64,000 nt of DNA from Cristatella mucedo (GCA_009760855.2 WPIO01000211.1:126001-190000), one strand, 5' to 3'; counted from the stretch's first letter, positions 11,405-20,514 are shown. Program-made: numbers and translations. The notes: a model not told the origin generated them from the letters alone.

Positions 11405-11515
11405 CCTGGTGGACGAGCCTTGGGCTTTGCCCAAGTTTCAGTAGGCTGAAATGTTACTAGGTTCTCTCGGACAACCTGATTTCGGATGAGTAACCCCATG
11501 GTTTTTAGCTAGAGG
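11405..11515 (-). mobile_element. LINE endonuclease N-terminal fragment
   Basis: On the minus strand the frame has LLIRNQVVRENL followed by TETW, the endonuclease metal-binding glutamate motif. A better version (LLALTETWL) is found at about 28,035-28,160. Confidence 0.5.
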
Positions 11516-11518
11516 ACA

Positions 11519-12691
11519 TTTAGTAGGCGAAATTTAGGAGGCTGTCCAACAGCTGCTCGATGCCGATGAAGTGGCTTGTATTGCAGTCGGCTTGTAGCCG
11601 GCCCGGCAGATGAGGGCCATTCAAATTTTAATTGGATCATAGTTACGGCCGCCAATCGACGTTTCACAACATGCTGAGTGACGGCACGTGAGATACTACC
11701 GAAACGAGTACTATTCAGTGCTTTAAACTTAAACTCATGGGTTTAATAGCCAAGCTGTCGATAGGGCGAACGCATGATTCAGGAAGGTTCTCACTGACCC
11801 TCCGAAGAAGGCCGGGCGTTAGGTATCGACTATTGGCGACATAGCACCTTATGCTAAGCAGGTCCTTTTTTGTGTAGCATATCCGATGGCAGTTTATAAA
11901 TAGTCACAGCAAGGATAGCAGCGGAATACCCGAAGGTGTCACGAAGAAATCAGGTAAAGGTCCACACCAGACTAGGAGTTGCCCGAGGCAACGCTCTAGC
12001 ACCGGGGAGTTGGCAGCTCATCAGGAGGCTCGAGGAAAGGGAGACATCATGTGGCTCTTGTTCTCCTTTTTGATCCGTATCGAAAACCGCTCAGGATTTG
12101 AGTGGGCTGCGTATCGTCTTCGTTTGCGGCTTTGTGTGCGAGTATCGGACTGAGATACAATGTAATGTAATGTATCTCCGTCTGTAACTCCACAAAGTCA
12201 TAAAGACCATGTGGGTGTTACGCAGGAGAGTTTTGTATAGCGCACTCACAGCATAAGCGGCTTTCGGTAAGTTACAGTGAGAGTTGGGATATGCAAGTAT
12301 GGCAAACAGCAAAGACTGTGCTCTACACCACTCATGCTCAAGCTTCTAGACTCCTTCACAGTCGCTCGATGCACTCTCACCGTCACTTCTGCACGCGCCA
12401 GTAACTTTCATTTTAAGTCATGATTTCACTGGCTAACCACGATAACATAAACAAGGCTGGCGTTTTATTGTTTTTTTATGACCATCCAGTGCTCAAATGT
12501 AGGCTTGCAGTTTATCGAAAAGGCAGTTGTGGTTGTCCTCGATCAGATGTCGGTAGAACTCCAACTAAGAACCGACCAGTTAACCTCATTACGTGTTTTA
12601 GTGTGTAACTTGTGGCCGTTAATTAGTTTCCTAATCGAATGCAGCTGCAGATGGGATCTCAAGTCATAGTACCAGAGTGCTTAAAAGAGTA
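11519..12691. repeat. Unit-T copy A, left part
   Basis: This is the first of two direct copies of an unclassified repeat of about 1.4 kb. Shared landmarks with copy B are TTTAGTAGGCG, GAGGCTGTCCAACAGCTG, TTACGGCCGCCAATCGACG and CGTATCGAAAACCGCTCAGG. It has no conserved open frame. The LTR element split it after CTTAC at 12,692-12,696, and its right part resumes at 17,305. A shorter third piece is at 20,960-21,050, so the family is dispersed. Confidence 0.75.
12160..12268 (-). mobile_element. LINE-B tail inserted in Unit-T copy A
   Basis: TGTAATGTAATGTATCTCCG through AAGCGGCTTTCGGTA is the LINE-B 3' end on the minus strand. It is absent at the matching place in copy B (about 18,207), so it entered after the tandem duplication or was lost from B. 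Confidence 0.75.
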
Positions 12692-12696
12692 CTTAC
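12692..12696 (+). repeat. 5-bp target site duplication, left
   Basis: CTTAC directly precedes the 5' LTR and recurs directly after the 3' LTR at 17,305-17,309. The uninterrupted Unit-T copy B has it once (18,704-18,708). Confidence 0.9.
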
Positions 12697-13108
12697 TGTA
12701 GTTCGCATGCATGTATCGTATGCAGGCTCCTCTGATAAGCTACTGGTGAGCTGTTAGAAGCACCACCGAGAGGGGCCGGTGCACAGCTGGGGTCCGCCTG
12801 TGATGTGGTATGGACAGAGGCCGGTAACCAGCTGGTGGCCAGATGGTGGATTCACCATCAGGGTCGGCCAGTGCACTGCTGTGATCCGCCTTTGATGTGG
12901 CATGGACCAGCTGGTGGCCAGATGGTGGATTCACCATCAGGGTCGGCCGGTGCACAGTTGTGGTCGATGAGTCATCGGAGTCGACCAGGGGAGGGAGTCG
13001 TGTGAGGGCAGGGGCTGAGGGAAGCCGTTCGCTCTGGGGCTCCGTGTGCTGGGAATAAACGGTCGGTGTTGGGCATCGGCTGGCTCTCTACTGTGCAACC
13101 AAACTACA
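12697..13108 (+). repeat. 5' LTR of the LTR retrotransposon
   Basis: A 412-bp direct repeat with TG...CA ends (TGTAGTTCGCATG to CCAAACTACA). It differs from the 3' LTR at one position by eye (GCATGCATG versus GCATGTATG near the start). AATAAA at 13,054-13,059 is a candidate poly(A) signal. The middle holds about two and a half tandem units of roughly 80 bp, each with the hairpin GATGGTG-GATT-CACCATC. Confidence 0.95.
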
Positions 13109-13149
13109 AGCTATTTCTCGGCGGGAGCGACTGTGTGGTCCGTAAAAAG

Positions 13150-13881
13150 ATGAGTCTGAAAGTACAACTGATGGAAGGAAAAATTTCGCAATTCGACGGC
13201 AGCGGAGACTTCGCTGAATGGCTAAATCGGTTCGAAAGATTGGCCAAGATGCAAGGGGTTGATGAATTGCAAAATTTCCTGCCGCTATTCCTTACACGTG
13301 TGGCATACGCCGTATACGATGGCGTCCCCGAGGCGGCTAAGGAAGGCTACGCCACGGTAAGAAAAGCGCTGCTGGCAGCATTCTCGCCGAATCGCTTCGA
13401 TGCCTACGAGGAATTCGCCTCGCGTCGCCTTGCTGAAGGTGAACATTTGGATGGCTTTTGGGCGGACTTGAATCGGTTGGCTAGGCTAGTGGCCGGTGAT
13501 TTTGTCAAATGCGCCTTTGTTGCTGGGCTGCCGGAGGCCGCAAAGAGGCACCTCCAAGCCTCATGCAACCTCGCGGAAATGCCTGCAGATGTTCTTGTCG
13601 AAAAGGCTCGGGTCATAGTGAAGGCAAGCGTAAGCATTCCGAAGGCGGCAGAAAGTTGCTTCGCATCTGGTTCTTGTTTGGGATGGCCTCCCCAGGCACC
13701 GAATAACAGAGATGTTGTGTGTTTCCTATGCAAGGCGATCGGGCACTTACGCCGTGATTGTCCTTCTAAAGCGGCGCGCCGTGGTCGCAGGAGGCACTGT
13801 TACGTCTGTGGGAGCATTCAACATCTCGCTGCTAACTGCTCGGATCGGGCGGTCGTACCAAACTGGCCAAAAAACGAGTAG
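13150..13881 (+). CDS. Gag-like nucleocapsid protein of the LTR element
   Basis: The structural protein is expected to form the cytoplasmic particle and bind the element's RNA. I start it at the ATG at 13,150, because the first in-frame ATG at 13,066 lies inside the LTR. This gives 243 residues. The N-terminal half has the FDGSGDFAEWLNRFERLAK pattern of retrotransposon gag domains. Two CX2CX4HX4C zinc knuckles lie at about residue 191 (CFLCKAIGHLRRDC) and residue 217 (CYVCGSIQHLAANC). The frame stops at 13,879-13,881, seven bases after the start of the codon that ends a slippery AAAAAAC. pol continues in the -1 frame, so most ribosomes should release Gag here and a minority should make Gag-Pol. 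Confidence 0.9.
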   Translation: MSLKVQLMEGKISQFDGSGDFAEWLNRFERLAKMQGVDELQNFLPLFLTRVAYAVYDGVPEAAKEGYATVRKALLAAFSPNRFDAYEEFASRRLAEGEHLDGFWADLNRLARLVAGDFVKCAFVAGLPEAAKRHLQASCNLAEMPADVLVEKARVIVKASVSIPKAAESCFASGSCLGWPPQAPNNRDVVCFLCKAIGHLRRDCPSKAARRGRRRHCYVCGSIQHLAANCSDRAVVPNWPKNE

Positions 13882-13929
13882 GGGAGAGCACGCATTACTG
13901 CGCCGGTGCTTTCCCCTCCGTTATGGCGC
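13869..13929 (+). promoter_or_regulatory. Predicted -1 ribosomal frameshift signal (slippery site plus pseudoknot)
   Basis: A AAA AAC at 13,869-13,875 is read in gag phase as (CC)A AAA AAC and is a known strong -1 slippery heptamer. After a 5-nt spacer, 13,881-13,891 can pair with 13,906-13,916 (11 bp, one G-U pair). Loop bases 13,900-13,904 (GCGCC) can pair with 13,925-13,929 (GGCGC), forming an H-type pseudoknot. The -1 frame is open from here into pol. Pairings were worked out by hand. Confidence 0.85.
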
Positions 13930-16739
13930 GCCTTCCTTCGGTACGTGTCCTCGTCGAAAACTCCGAGGCGTCTGCGCTCGTGGATACTGGGTGCTCGAGG
14001 TCCATCATTTCGGCGATGCTTGCAGACCCTGCGAGGGTGAGGCGAGCGTGCGAGGAAGTCGTGATGATGAATGGAGCCACGGCTGTCTGCAAGTCCACGT
14101 GCGTCGCTACGGTAGCCCTCTGCGGACGAACCATAGTGCTGGACTGCCTTGTGTCAGATGTTCTTCCTGGTTTCGGGTTACTACTCGGTATGGATGCCAT
14201 TGAACTCCTAGGCGGCGTGATTATCGGTCCTTCCGCTGGTCATGTTGAGTTCATGTGCCAAAGGAGAGTTCCAGAGCCAGCACACCGTTCCGAGGCAGCA
14301 GTAGTGGCGTCTCCCAGTGTCAAACGTGCTGTAGTATCGTCGGCCGCTGACGTACTTATTGAGGACAAAGACTTTAAGGCAGTTTCCCATCGGGGGCGCT
14401 GGTCAGTCAAGTGGGAGTGGACGAATCGTTGTGTCGTCCCCCAATTGACGAACCATGTCGCTTTATATCATGTGGGAGAGGAAATTCGTGCCGACTACGA
14501 AAAGGATGTGGAAGAGTGGATCAAGGAAGGCTGGTTGCAGCCGTTCGCTGGTCATTGTGGTGGCCTGATCCCTCTAATGGCCGTCGTACAGGCAAGTAAA
14601 GGCAAAGTGAGGCCCGTGATGGACTACCAAGAACTTAATCAGTTTATATTGAGTCACGCGGCTGGTGGTGACGTGTGTAGCACCAAGCTCAGAGCGTGGC
14701 GACGGCTGGGCGAGAGCGTGAGCATAATTGACCTGCGAAAAGCATACTTGCAGGTGCATGTTGATCCAGCTCTCTGGCAATATCAGGTCGTGGAGTACAC
14801 AGGCCGTCGGTACTGCCTCACACGACTAGGTTTCGGACTTAATGTCGCCCCGAAAATAATGACCGCGATTCTGACAAAGGTCTTGTCCATGGATGAGCGA
14901 GTTTGTGCTGGTACCGATTCGTTTGTCGACGATATTGTTGTCAATAACAGCGTCGTCTCGAATGGTGAGGTAATCGACTTGCTACGAACATTTGGTTTGG
15001 AGGCTTTGCCGCCAGAAAGCCTCGCTGGCGGAAGGGTCCTTGGCCTTCGAGTATGCAGGCCAAAGGAAGGTGAGGAGCTTCGTTGGCGCCGCGATAACGT
15101 GGTGAGCGCATTGCCTAACGCCCGCCCCATCGCGACGCCAGCTGTTTTCGTGGTGCATTTTCCAATCGCAGGCTGGCTTCGCCCGGCCTGCAGTTACCTA
15201 AAGCGAGCTGCTGGCGATGTCGGTTGGGACTCAGTCGTTGGTGAAAATATCATAGCCATGGCGGGTGAGTTGATGCAGCGATATCATGCCGACGATCCAG
15301 TTTCAGGCATTTGGAATGTGCCGAATCTGGATAGTGGCATCCTCTGGTGTGATGCCAGCAGCCTTGTTATCGGCACATGCCTGGATATAGGAGGAAGAAT
15401 CGTCGAGGATGCCTCCTGGCTGCGAAAAACGGACGACGTAGCCCACATCAATCTTGCGGAGCTGGAGGCTATCATCAAGGGCCTCAATCTGGCCATTGCT
15501 TGGTCATTACGGCAGGTGGAGATTCGGACAGATTCAGCAACTGTTCACGGATGGCTACAGTCACTGCTGGTTGGAGATAAGCCTGCACGAGCCCACGGCA
15601 TGGAAGAGGCGCTTATCAAACGCAGGCTAGCACTGATAGCCGACACGGTGTCAGAGTGTGGACTGAAGGCTTCCGTAGTCCTAGTGCGATCATCCAACAA
15701 TAAAGCCGACCAGCTGACCCGCGTCTCTCAAAAATGGATGAGGGCGAATGTAAGCTGTCTCGCTGTTCCAGAGCAGACGTCTTCGCCGGCGGTCGGCGTC
15801 GACCTAAAGAGTTTCCACAGCCTTCACCACTTTGGAGTTGACAGGACACTGTACCTTGCCAGAATATGCCACCCGAAAGCTACTATCCGGCGGAAGGACT
15901 TCAAAGCCGTCGTGAAGGCTTGCCCTCGTTGCAAGTCAATCGATCCTGCACCAGTCGCATGGAGTGCAGGCGTGCTGGATGTAAGCGAGAATTGGCAGCG
16001 CCTGGCCTGCGACGTTACGCATTTCAAGGGCCAAAAATATCTGACCGTGGTAGATTGTGGACCAAGCCGTTTCGCTATTTGGAGGCGAATACCCGACGAG
16101 GAAGAAAACTCTTTGGTGCAAAATCTGGGCGAAATTCTAAGGGAGCGTGGCCCTCCGCAGCAGCTGCTCATGGACAACGGTGCGAGCTTTCGCTCAACAG
16201 CTCTTCGCAGTCTTTGCGACCGTTGGGGCGTGGAGCCCATATACCGTTTCGCCTATAAACCCTCCGGCAACGGCATCGTTGAGAGAAACCACAGGACCAT
16301 CAAGGGAATGGCGGCTCGCACGGGCAAGAACGTCCTGATGATGGTGTATTGGTACAACATCTCGCCAACAGCCGGGTTGCACGAGGAATCGGTGCCCTGC
16401 AGAAGGCTGTTCTCCTATGAGAGAAAAATCCCCCTCTTCAGAGCACAGACAGATCAAGGCCCGAGAACTGCTCAATATGCTGTCGGCCAGCGAGTCTTTG
16501 TGAAGCCTGCCGGCGCTCGTTGTACGACCGAGTGGCCCGAGGGCATGGTAACAAGTGAGGGGCAGGGCGTGGGAATCGAGATCGACGGTGTGCGTCGCCA
16601 CGTGTCCGACTTGCGCCTCGTACCAGGGCAGGAAGAGGCGCCCCCTGCACCTGAAGGGGACAGAGCTGAACCAGTACAGCGGCCCAGGCGTGCTGTGACC
16701 CTTCCCCGCCGGTACGACGACTATGTCCTGACCGGATAG
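13875..16739 (+). CDS. Pol polyprotein of the LTR element (PR-RT-RH-INT)
   Basis: The frame is open from the frameshift site to 16,739; the first internal ATG at 13,923 gives 938 residues, and I number from it. Protease: ALVDTGCS with D21. RT, about 150-400: VRPVMDYQELN, DLRKAYLQVHVD, RLGFGLNVAPK and FVDDIVV with D336/D337. RNase H, about 470-620: WCDASS (D477), NLAELEAI, RTDSATV. Integrase, about 630-800: an HHCC-type finger ending CPRC, then D697 (ACDVTHFKG), D751 (MDNGAS) and E787 (GIVERNHRTIK), a DX35E triad. The chain should be cleaved in the particle to copy the RNA and insert the DNA. No stop or frameshift is seen and all catalytic residues are present. Expression most likely needs the -1 frameshift, because the pol frame overlaps the end of gag. 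Confidence 0.93.
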   Translation, partial: RVGESTHYCAGAFPSVMARLPSVRVLVENSEASALVDTGCSRSIISAMLADPARVRRACEEVVMMNGATAVCKSTCVATVALCGRTIVLDCLVSDVLPGFGLLLGMDAIELLGGVIIGPSAGHVEFMCQRRVPEPAHRSEAAVVASPSVKRAVVSSAADVLIEDKDFKAVSHRGRWSVKWEWTNRCVVPQLTNHVALYHVGEEIRADYEKDVEEWIKEGWLQPFAGHCGGLIPLMAVVQASKGKVRPVMDYQELNQFILSHAAGGDVCSTKLRAWRRLGESVSIIDLRKAYLQVHVDPALWQYQVVEYTGRRYCLTRLGFGLNVAPKIMTAILTKVLSMDERVCAGTDSFVDDIVVNNSVVSNGEVIDLLRTFGLEALPPESLAGGRVLGLRVCRPKEGEELRWRRDNVVSALPNARPIATPAVFVVHFPIAGWLRPACSYLKRAAGDVGWDSVVGENIIAMAGELMQRYHADDPVSGIWNVPNLDSGILWCDASSLVIGTCLDIGGRIVEDASWLRKTDDVAHINLAELEAIIKGLNLAIAWSLRQVEIRTDSATVHGWLQSLLVGDKPARAHGMEEALIKRRLALIADTVSECGLKASVVLVRSSNNKADQLTRVSQKWMRANVSCLAVPEQTSSPAVGVDLKSFHSLHHFGVDRTLYLARICHPKATIRRKDFKAVVKACPRCKSIDPAPVAWSAGVLDVSENWQRLACDVTHFKGQKYLTVVDCGPSRFAIWRRIPDEEENSLVQNLGEILRERGPPQQLLMDNGASFRSTALRSLCDRWGVEPIYRFAYKPSGNGIVERNHRTIKGMAARTGKNVLMMVYWYNISPTAGLHEESVPCRRLFSYERKIPLFRAQTDQGPRTAQYAVGQRVFVKPAGARCTTEWPEGMVTSEGQGVGIEIDGVRRHVSDLRLVPGQEEAPPAPEGDRAEPVQRPRRAVTLPRRYDDYVLTG

Positions 16740-16892
16740 ACTTGCTCATTGCTGCTCCGTACCTTGCAGCTACATGTGTTGGTGCTGCAAACTTGTGACC
16801 TTAAGGTCAAGGGTGCGTGTAGTTCGTATGTACGTTTGTATATATGTATTGTATGCCGGCTCCTGACTTGTGACCGTAAGGTCAAGGGAGCG
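16740..16892 (+). promoter_or_regulatory. 3' untranslated part with duplicated polypurine tract
   Basis: GTAAGGTCAAGGGAGCG directly before the 3' LTR is the likely polypurine tract. A similar block at about 16,794-16,820 (TTAAGGTCAAGGGTGCG) is followed by a diverged copy of the first 40 or so LTR bases (TGTAGTTCGTATGTACG). The plus-strand primer and LTR edge are therefore present twice in tandem. Confidence 0.65.
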
Positions 16893-17304
16893 TGTAGTTC
16901 GCATGTATGTATCGTATGCAGGCTCCTCTGATAAGCTACTGGTGAGCTGTTAGAAGCACCACCGAGAGGGGCCGGTGCACAGCTGGGGTCCGCCTGTGAT
17001 GTGGTATGGACAGAGGCCGGTAACCAGCTGGTGGCCAGATGGTGGATTCACCATCAGGGTCGGCCAGTGCACTGCTGTGATCCGCCTTTGATGTGGCATG
17101 GACCAGCTGGTGGCCAGATGGTGGATTCACCATCAGGGTCGGCCGGTGCACAGTTGTGGTCGATGAGTCATCGGAGTCGACCAGGGGAGGGAGTCGTGTG
17201 AGGGCAGGGGCTGAGGGAAGCCGTTCGCTCTGGGGCTCCGTGTGCTGGGAATAAACGGTCGGTGTTGGGCATCGGCTGGCTCTCTACTGTGCAACCAAAC
17301 TACA
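16893..17304 (+). repeat. 3' LTR of the LTR retrotransposon
   Basis: 412 bp, same ends and internal repeats as the 5' LTR, one visible difference. AATAAA at 17,250-17,255 would serve 3' end formation. Confidence 0.95.
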
Positions 17305-17309
17305 CTTAC
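17305..17309 (+). repeat. 5-bp target site duplication, right
   Basis: CTTAC, matching 12,692-12,696. Confidence 0.9.
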
Positions 17310-17570
17310 CCTACACGGAACAGGACGTTCTCGTCGAGGTCACGTATGATCACTTCTTTTCCCTGTTCCTGACCCAGCTGATCTAGGCGGATATTCTTCA
17401 CTGCCATCATCTGAATCTAGGCTGTGTCGATACAAGTTAATCAGCTCCGCCTGCATTGGTAAGTATGACATGCTTTAGCCAAGGGAACTTGCCGTAATGC
17501 TAGAACGGTTTTAAGCTTGATGCTAGTGGCAAAATATTAAACATTACTTCAGTAGACAGCATTTAGCAAT
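17310..17570. repeat. Unit-T copy A, right part
   Basis: It continues copy A after the LTR element: GATCACTTCTTTTCCCTGTT, then GACATGCTTTAGCCAAGG. It is collinear with copy B at about 18,709-18,965. Confidence 0.75.
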
Positions 17571-18965
17571 TTAGTAGGCGGAATTTAAGAGGCTGTCCAA
17601 CAGCTGTGCAATGCCGACGAAGTGGCTTGTATTGCAGTCGGCCTGTAGCCGGCCCGGCAGGCGGGGGCCCTTGGAATTTTAATTGGATCAGAGTTACGGC
17701 CGCCAATCGACGTTTCGCAAATTGCAGAGGGACGGCACCGTGAGATACTACTGAAACGAGTACTATTCAGCGCTTTAAACGAACGGGTCGTGGGTTTGAT
17801 AGCCGAGCTGTTGATAGGGCGAACGCATGATGCAACAAGGTTGTCACCAGATCCGCCGAAGGAGGCCGGCCGTTAGGTAATCGACTATTGGTGACATAGC
17901 ACCTTATGCTAAGCGGGTCCTGTTTAATGTAGCATATCCGACGGCAGCTTATAAATGGTCACAGCGAAGATAGCAGCAAAATACCCGAAGGTGTGGCGGA
18001 GCAGTCAGGTAAAGGTCCACGCCAGACTAGGAGTCGCCCGAGGCCGCTCTCTAGCGCCGGGGAGTGGGCAGCTCACCAGGAGGAAAGGGAGACATCACGT
18101 GACTATGGTTCCCCTTTTTGATCCGTATCGAAAACCGCTCAGGCTTTGACTGGGCTACTTGTCGTCTTCGTTTGCCGCTTTGTGTGCGAGTTTCGGACTG
18201 AGATATAGTACGTTACAGTGAGAGGTTGGCATACGCAGGTCTGGCCAAGAGCGAAGACCGTGCTCCACGCCGCCACTCATGCTCAAGCTTCTCGACTCCT
18301 TCACAGTCGCTCGATGCACTGTCACCGTCACTTCTGCACGCGCTTCGCACGCACGCATGCAGTACATCTGCAAGATGCTCGTTTCGATCAGTAACTTTTT
18401 AACTTCACGAGTCACGTTTTGCCAGTTATAAGTCACGATTTCACTGGCTAACCACGATAACATAAGCAAAGCTGGCGTTTTATTGTTTCTATTACCATCC
18501 AGTGCTCAAATATAGGCTTGCAGTTTATCAAACTGGCATTTGCTGCTGTCAACGATCAGATGTCGGTAGAACTCCAACTGAAAACCAACCATTAAACTGC
18601 ACTACGTGTTTTAGTGTGTAATTTGTGGTCGTTAATTATTTTCCTAACCGAATGCAGCTGCAGTTGGGATCTCAAGTCACAGTACCAGAGTGCTTATAGA
18701 GTACTTACCCTAACGACAAAGAACAGGAAGCACTTGAGGTCAAGTTTGATCACTTCTTTTCCCTGTTCCTGGGCCAGCTCATTCAGGCCGATAAATTGCA
18801 TTGCCGTCATCCAATCAAGGCTGAGTAGAAGCAACTTAATCTGTGGCAGCTCGGCCTGCATATGTAAGCCTGACATGCTTTAGCCAAGGAAACTGGCCGT
18901 AATGCTAGAGTGGTCTTAAGCTTAATGCCAGTGGCGAAATATCAAACTTTACTTGGGTAGACAGT
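17571..18965. repeat. Unit-T copy B, uninterrupted
   Basis: The second direct copy follows copy A head to tail. It lacks the LTR element and the LINE-B tail found in copy A, and has about 60 bp (around 18,345-18,410) that copy A lacks. Sequence after 18,990 (TTTTTAATTGGACTAGC) faintly resembles the start of a third unit. No coding capacity is seen. Confidence 0.7.
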
Positions 18966-19645
18966 AAGTCAGCTACGACTAAGTGGTGGCTGAGCCCGAT
19001 TTTTAATTGGACTAGCTTCTACCTGGCTAGTGACAGCACATCGTGTCGAGTCATGCTGCCACGACGCTCCCTTGGTCATGATCTGTGAGCTTTGCAACTA
19101 AATTTGGGCTGGTGACTGCTGATGAAATAGTCACGATAATCAGGATGACCGTCGCAGTGTCATTTTAGTTTAACATGACTCGTAGCGTCTCAGGATACAA
19201 TGAGAGAGCCTGAGTGGTCCCGATACTACTTGACATATGTCCTCTTTTAAGTGGCAGCTAATTGCCGAATTGTCTAGCTGAGTGCCAGCTGTGACAACCT
19301 CGAAACTAGGCAGCTTGAAGTTCCATGTCAAACCAGCTGTTTTCTTACATGCGACTCTTTTCGTTTCCATAGGCTTGGTGATATTTATACATTTTTCGCT
19401 ATCGAAATTTCAAATTTTCAGTAACTATGTTTCAAAACTTTAAAGCCTTTGATTGAACTGCAAAGATTGCAGGCAGCTGAGCAGCTACATCAGCTAGCTA
19501 GCTAGGGAAGGTGAAGGTTAAGGTTAAGGTTAAGGTTAAGCTAGCTAGGGATCAAGGTTAAGGCGATCAGAACACTAGTGCATTGCGACTAAACGAGCAT
19601 TTGTGAGAAGGATAGTTCGACATGACGCGAGAGCACCGTGGGTAA
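18966..19645. other. Unassigned sequence with a short GGTTAA array
   Basis: No gene is recognised. About five GGTTAA units lie at 19,512-19,540, with one more near 19,555 after GCTAGCTAGGG. The array resembles a telomere-type repeat but is not the standard TTAGGG. Confidence 0.5.
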
Positions 19646-19649
19646 TAAT

Positions 19650-19740
19650 AAAAAAAAAAATAGCACTAATAGCACACTTGATAAAGCGTCCGCACAGAAA
19701 TCAATCTCTTTCTAGGTGCTTTACGTCTGCTGCTGCAAAT
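19650..19740 (-). mobile_element. LINE-A tail-only copy
   Basis: Minus-strand hairpin tail next to an A-rich run. Confidence 0.65.
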
Positions 19741-19919
19741 GAAACACGGGAAGCAGGGCTCTAGTTCCCTCGAGCTGCCTGTGCTGGTTCGCCGAGCCTC
19801 ACAGAGCATCTAAAACCAATTCGTAGGAAACATTATTTTAAAAGAAGGTGCTCGCCTCTGCGACCTCAATCTCTCTCTAGGCGCCTCTGCACGGAGGTAA
19901 AGCAAGCTGTTCCTCTGAA

Positions 19920-20245
19920 TGTGACCTCACAACATCCTCTGTCTTGACCAAATTTAAAAATAACTTAAAACCGCACCTATTTAGGACAGCATTAAGTGGG
20001 TCATTGTGATTCGTCCTTTATGTGCTTATGCGTGCTGACACTGAGCATGCTACCACTAACCGTACTTGCATGCTGACCCTGTGCATGTCACCCCTAACCA
20101 TGCTATTCATGTTGTTTATCAAGCATGATATTACTCACCATTCAATCGCGTTTCCCTTTGCAGCAAATGTAAAGCATCTAGAAAGAGACTGAGGTCTCTG
20201 AGGGTGCTTTGTAAGTGGATTACTATTGTTATTATTATTATTATG
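19920..20245 (+). mobile_element. LINE-A 3' fragment
   Basis: The last ORF codons (FRTALSGSL-like region, with a substitution) are followed by the 3' UTR and tail, ending in TTATTATTATTA. Confidence 0.8.
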
Positions 20246-20514
20246 TCGTTTGCCAGCTGATAAGAGTCTTTCAGTGCTAGATTGTTGAAGGTTTGAAATC
20301 AGCTTACCTGGTTCGTAATCATTGTATTTCAAATTCAATCGGATGGCCTAATTAAGCTCCTGCGAAGTAATGAGCTCTTTAGCTGCAATGAGAACTCTGT
20401 GGTAAAGGAATGAAGAGACAAATGCTGCTGAAAGCCCAACAGACAACTGGCAACGGATGATCCGAGACAAGTATGTTCGATACGGAGAGACAGAGAAGCA
20501 CCGGGGAAGGCAGC
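20246..20514. other. Unassigned sequence
   Basis: No recognised gene or repeat. Confidence 0.4.

Larger units (their letters stand above)
12697..17304 (+). mobile_element. Intact-looking LTR retrotransposon, Ty3-like gene order
   Basis: It is 4,608 bp long, with 412-bp LTRs, a gag frame, and a pol frame in the order protease, RT, RNase H, integrase, and no env-like frame. Both frames are open to their natural stops, the LTRs are almost identical and a 5-bp target duplication flanks it. This argues for recent insertion. The domain order and the DX35E integrase fit the Ty3/Metaviridae-like group; the exact clade is unresolved because RT (FVDDI) and RNase H (WCDASS, NLAELEAI) look unlike the textbook gypsy forms. 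No canonical TGG primer-binding site directly follows the 5' LTR; the nearest TGG is at 13,136. Confidence 0.93.

Noticed and set aside
13404-14200. Minus-strand and alternative plus-strand frames over gag and pol
   Set aside because: Shadows of the gag and pol coding frames, which carry all the recognisable motifs.
12697-17304. Endogenous retrovirus with an envelope gene
   Set aside because: No open frame lies between the end of pol (16,739) and the 3' LTR, so it is a retrotransposon without env.
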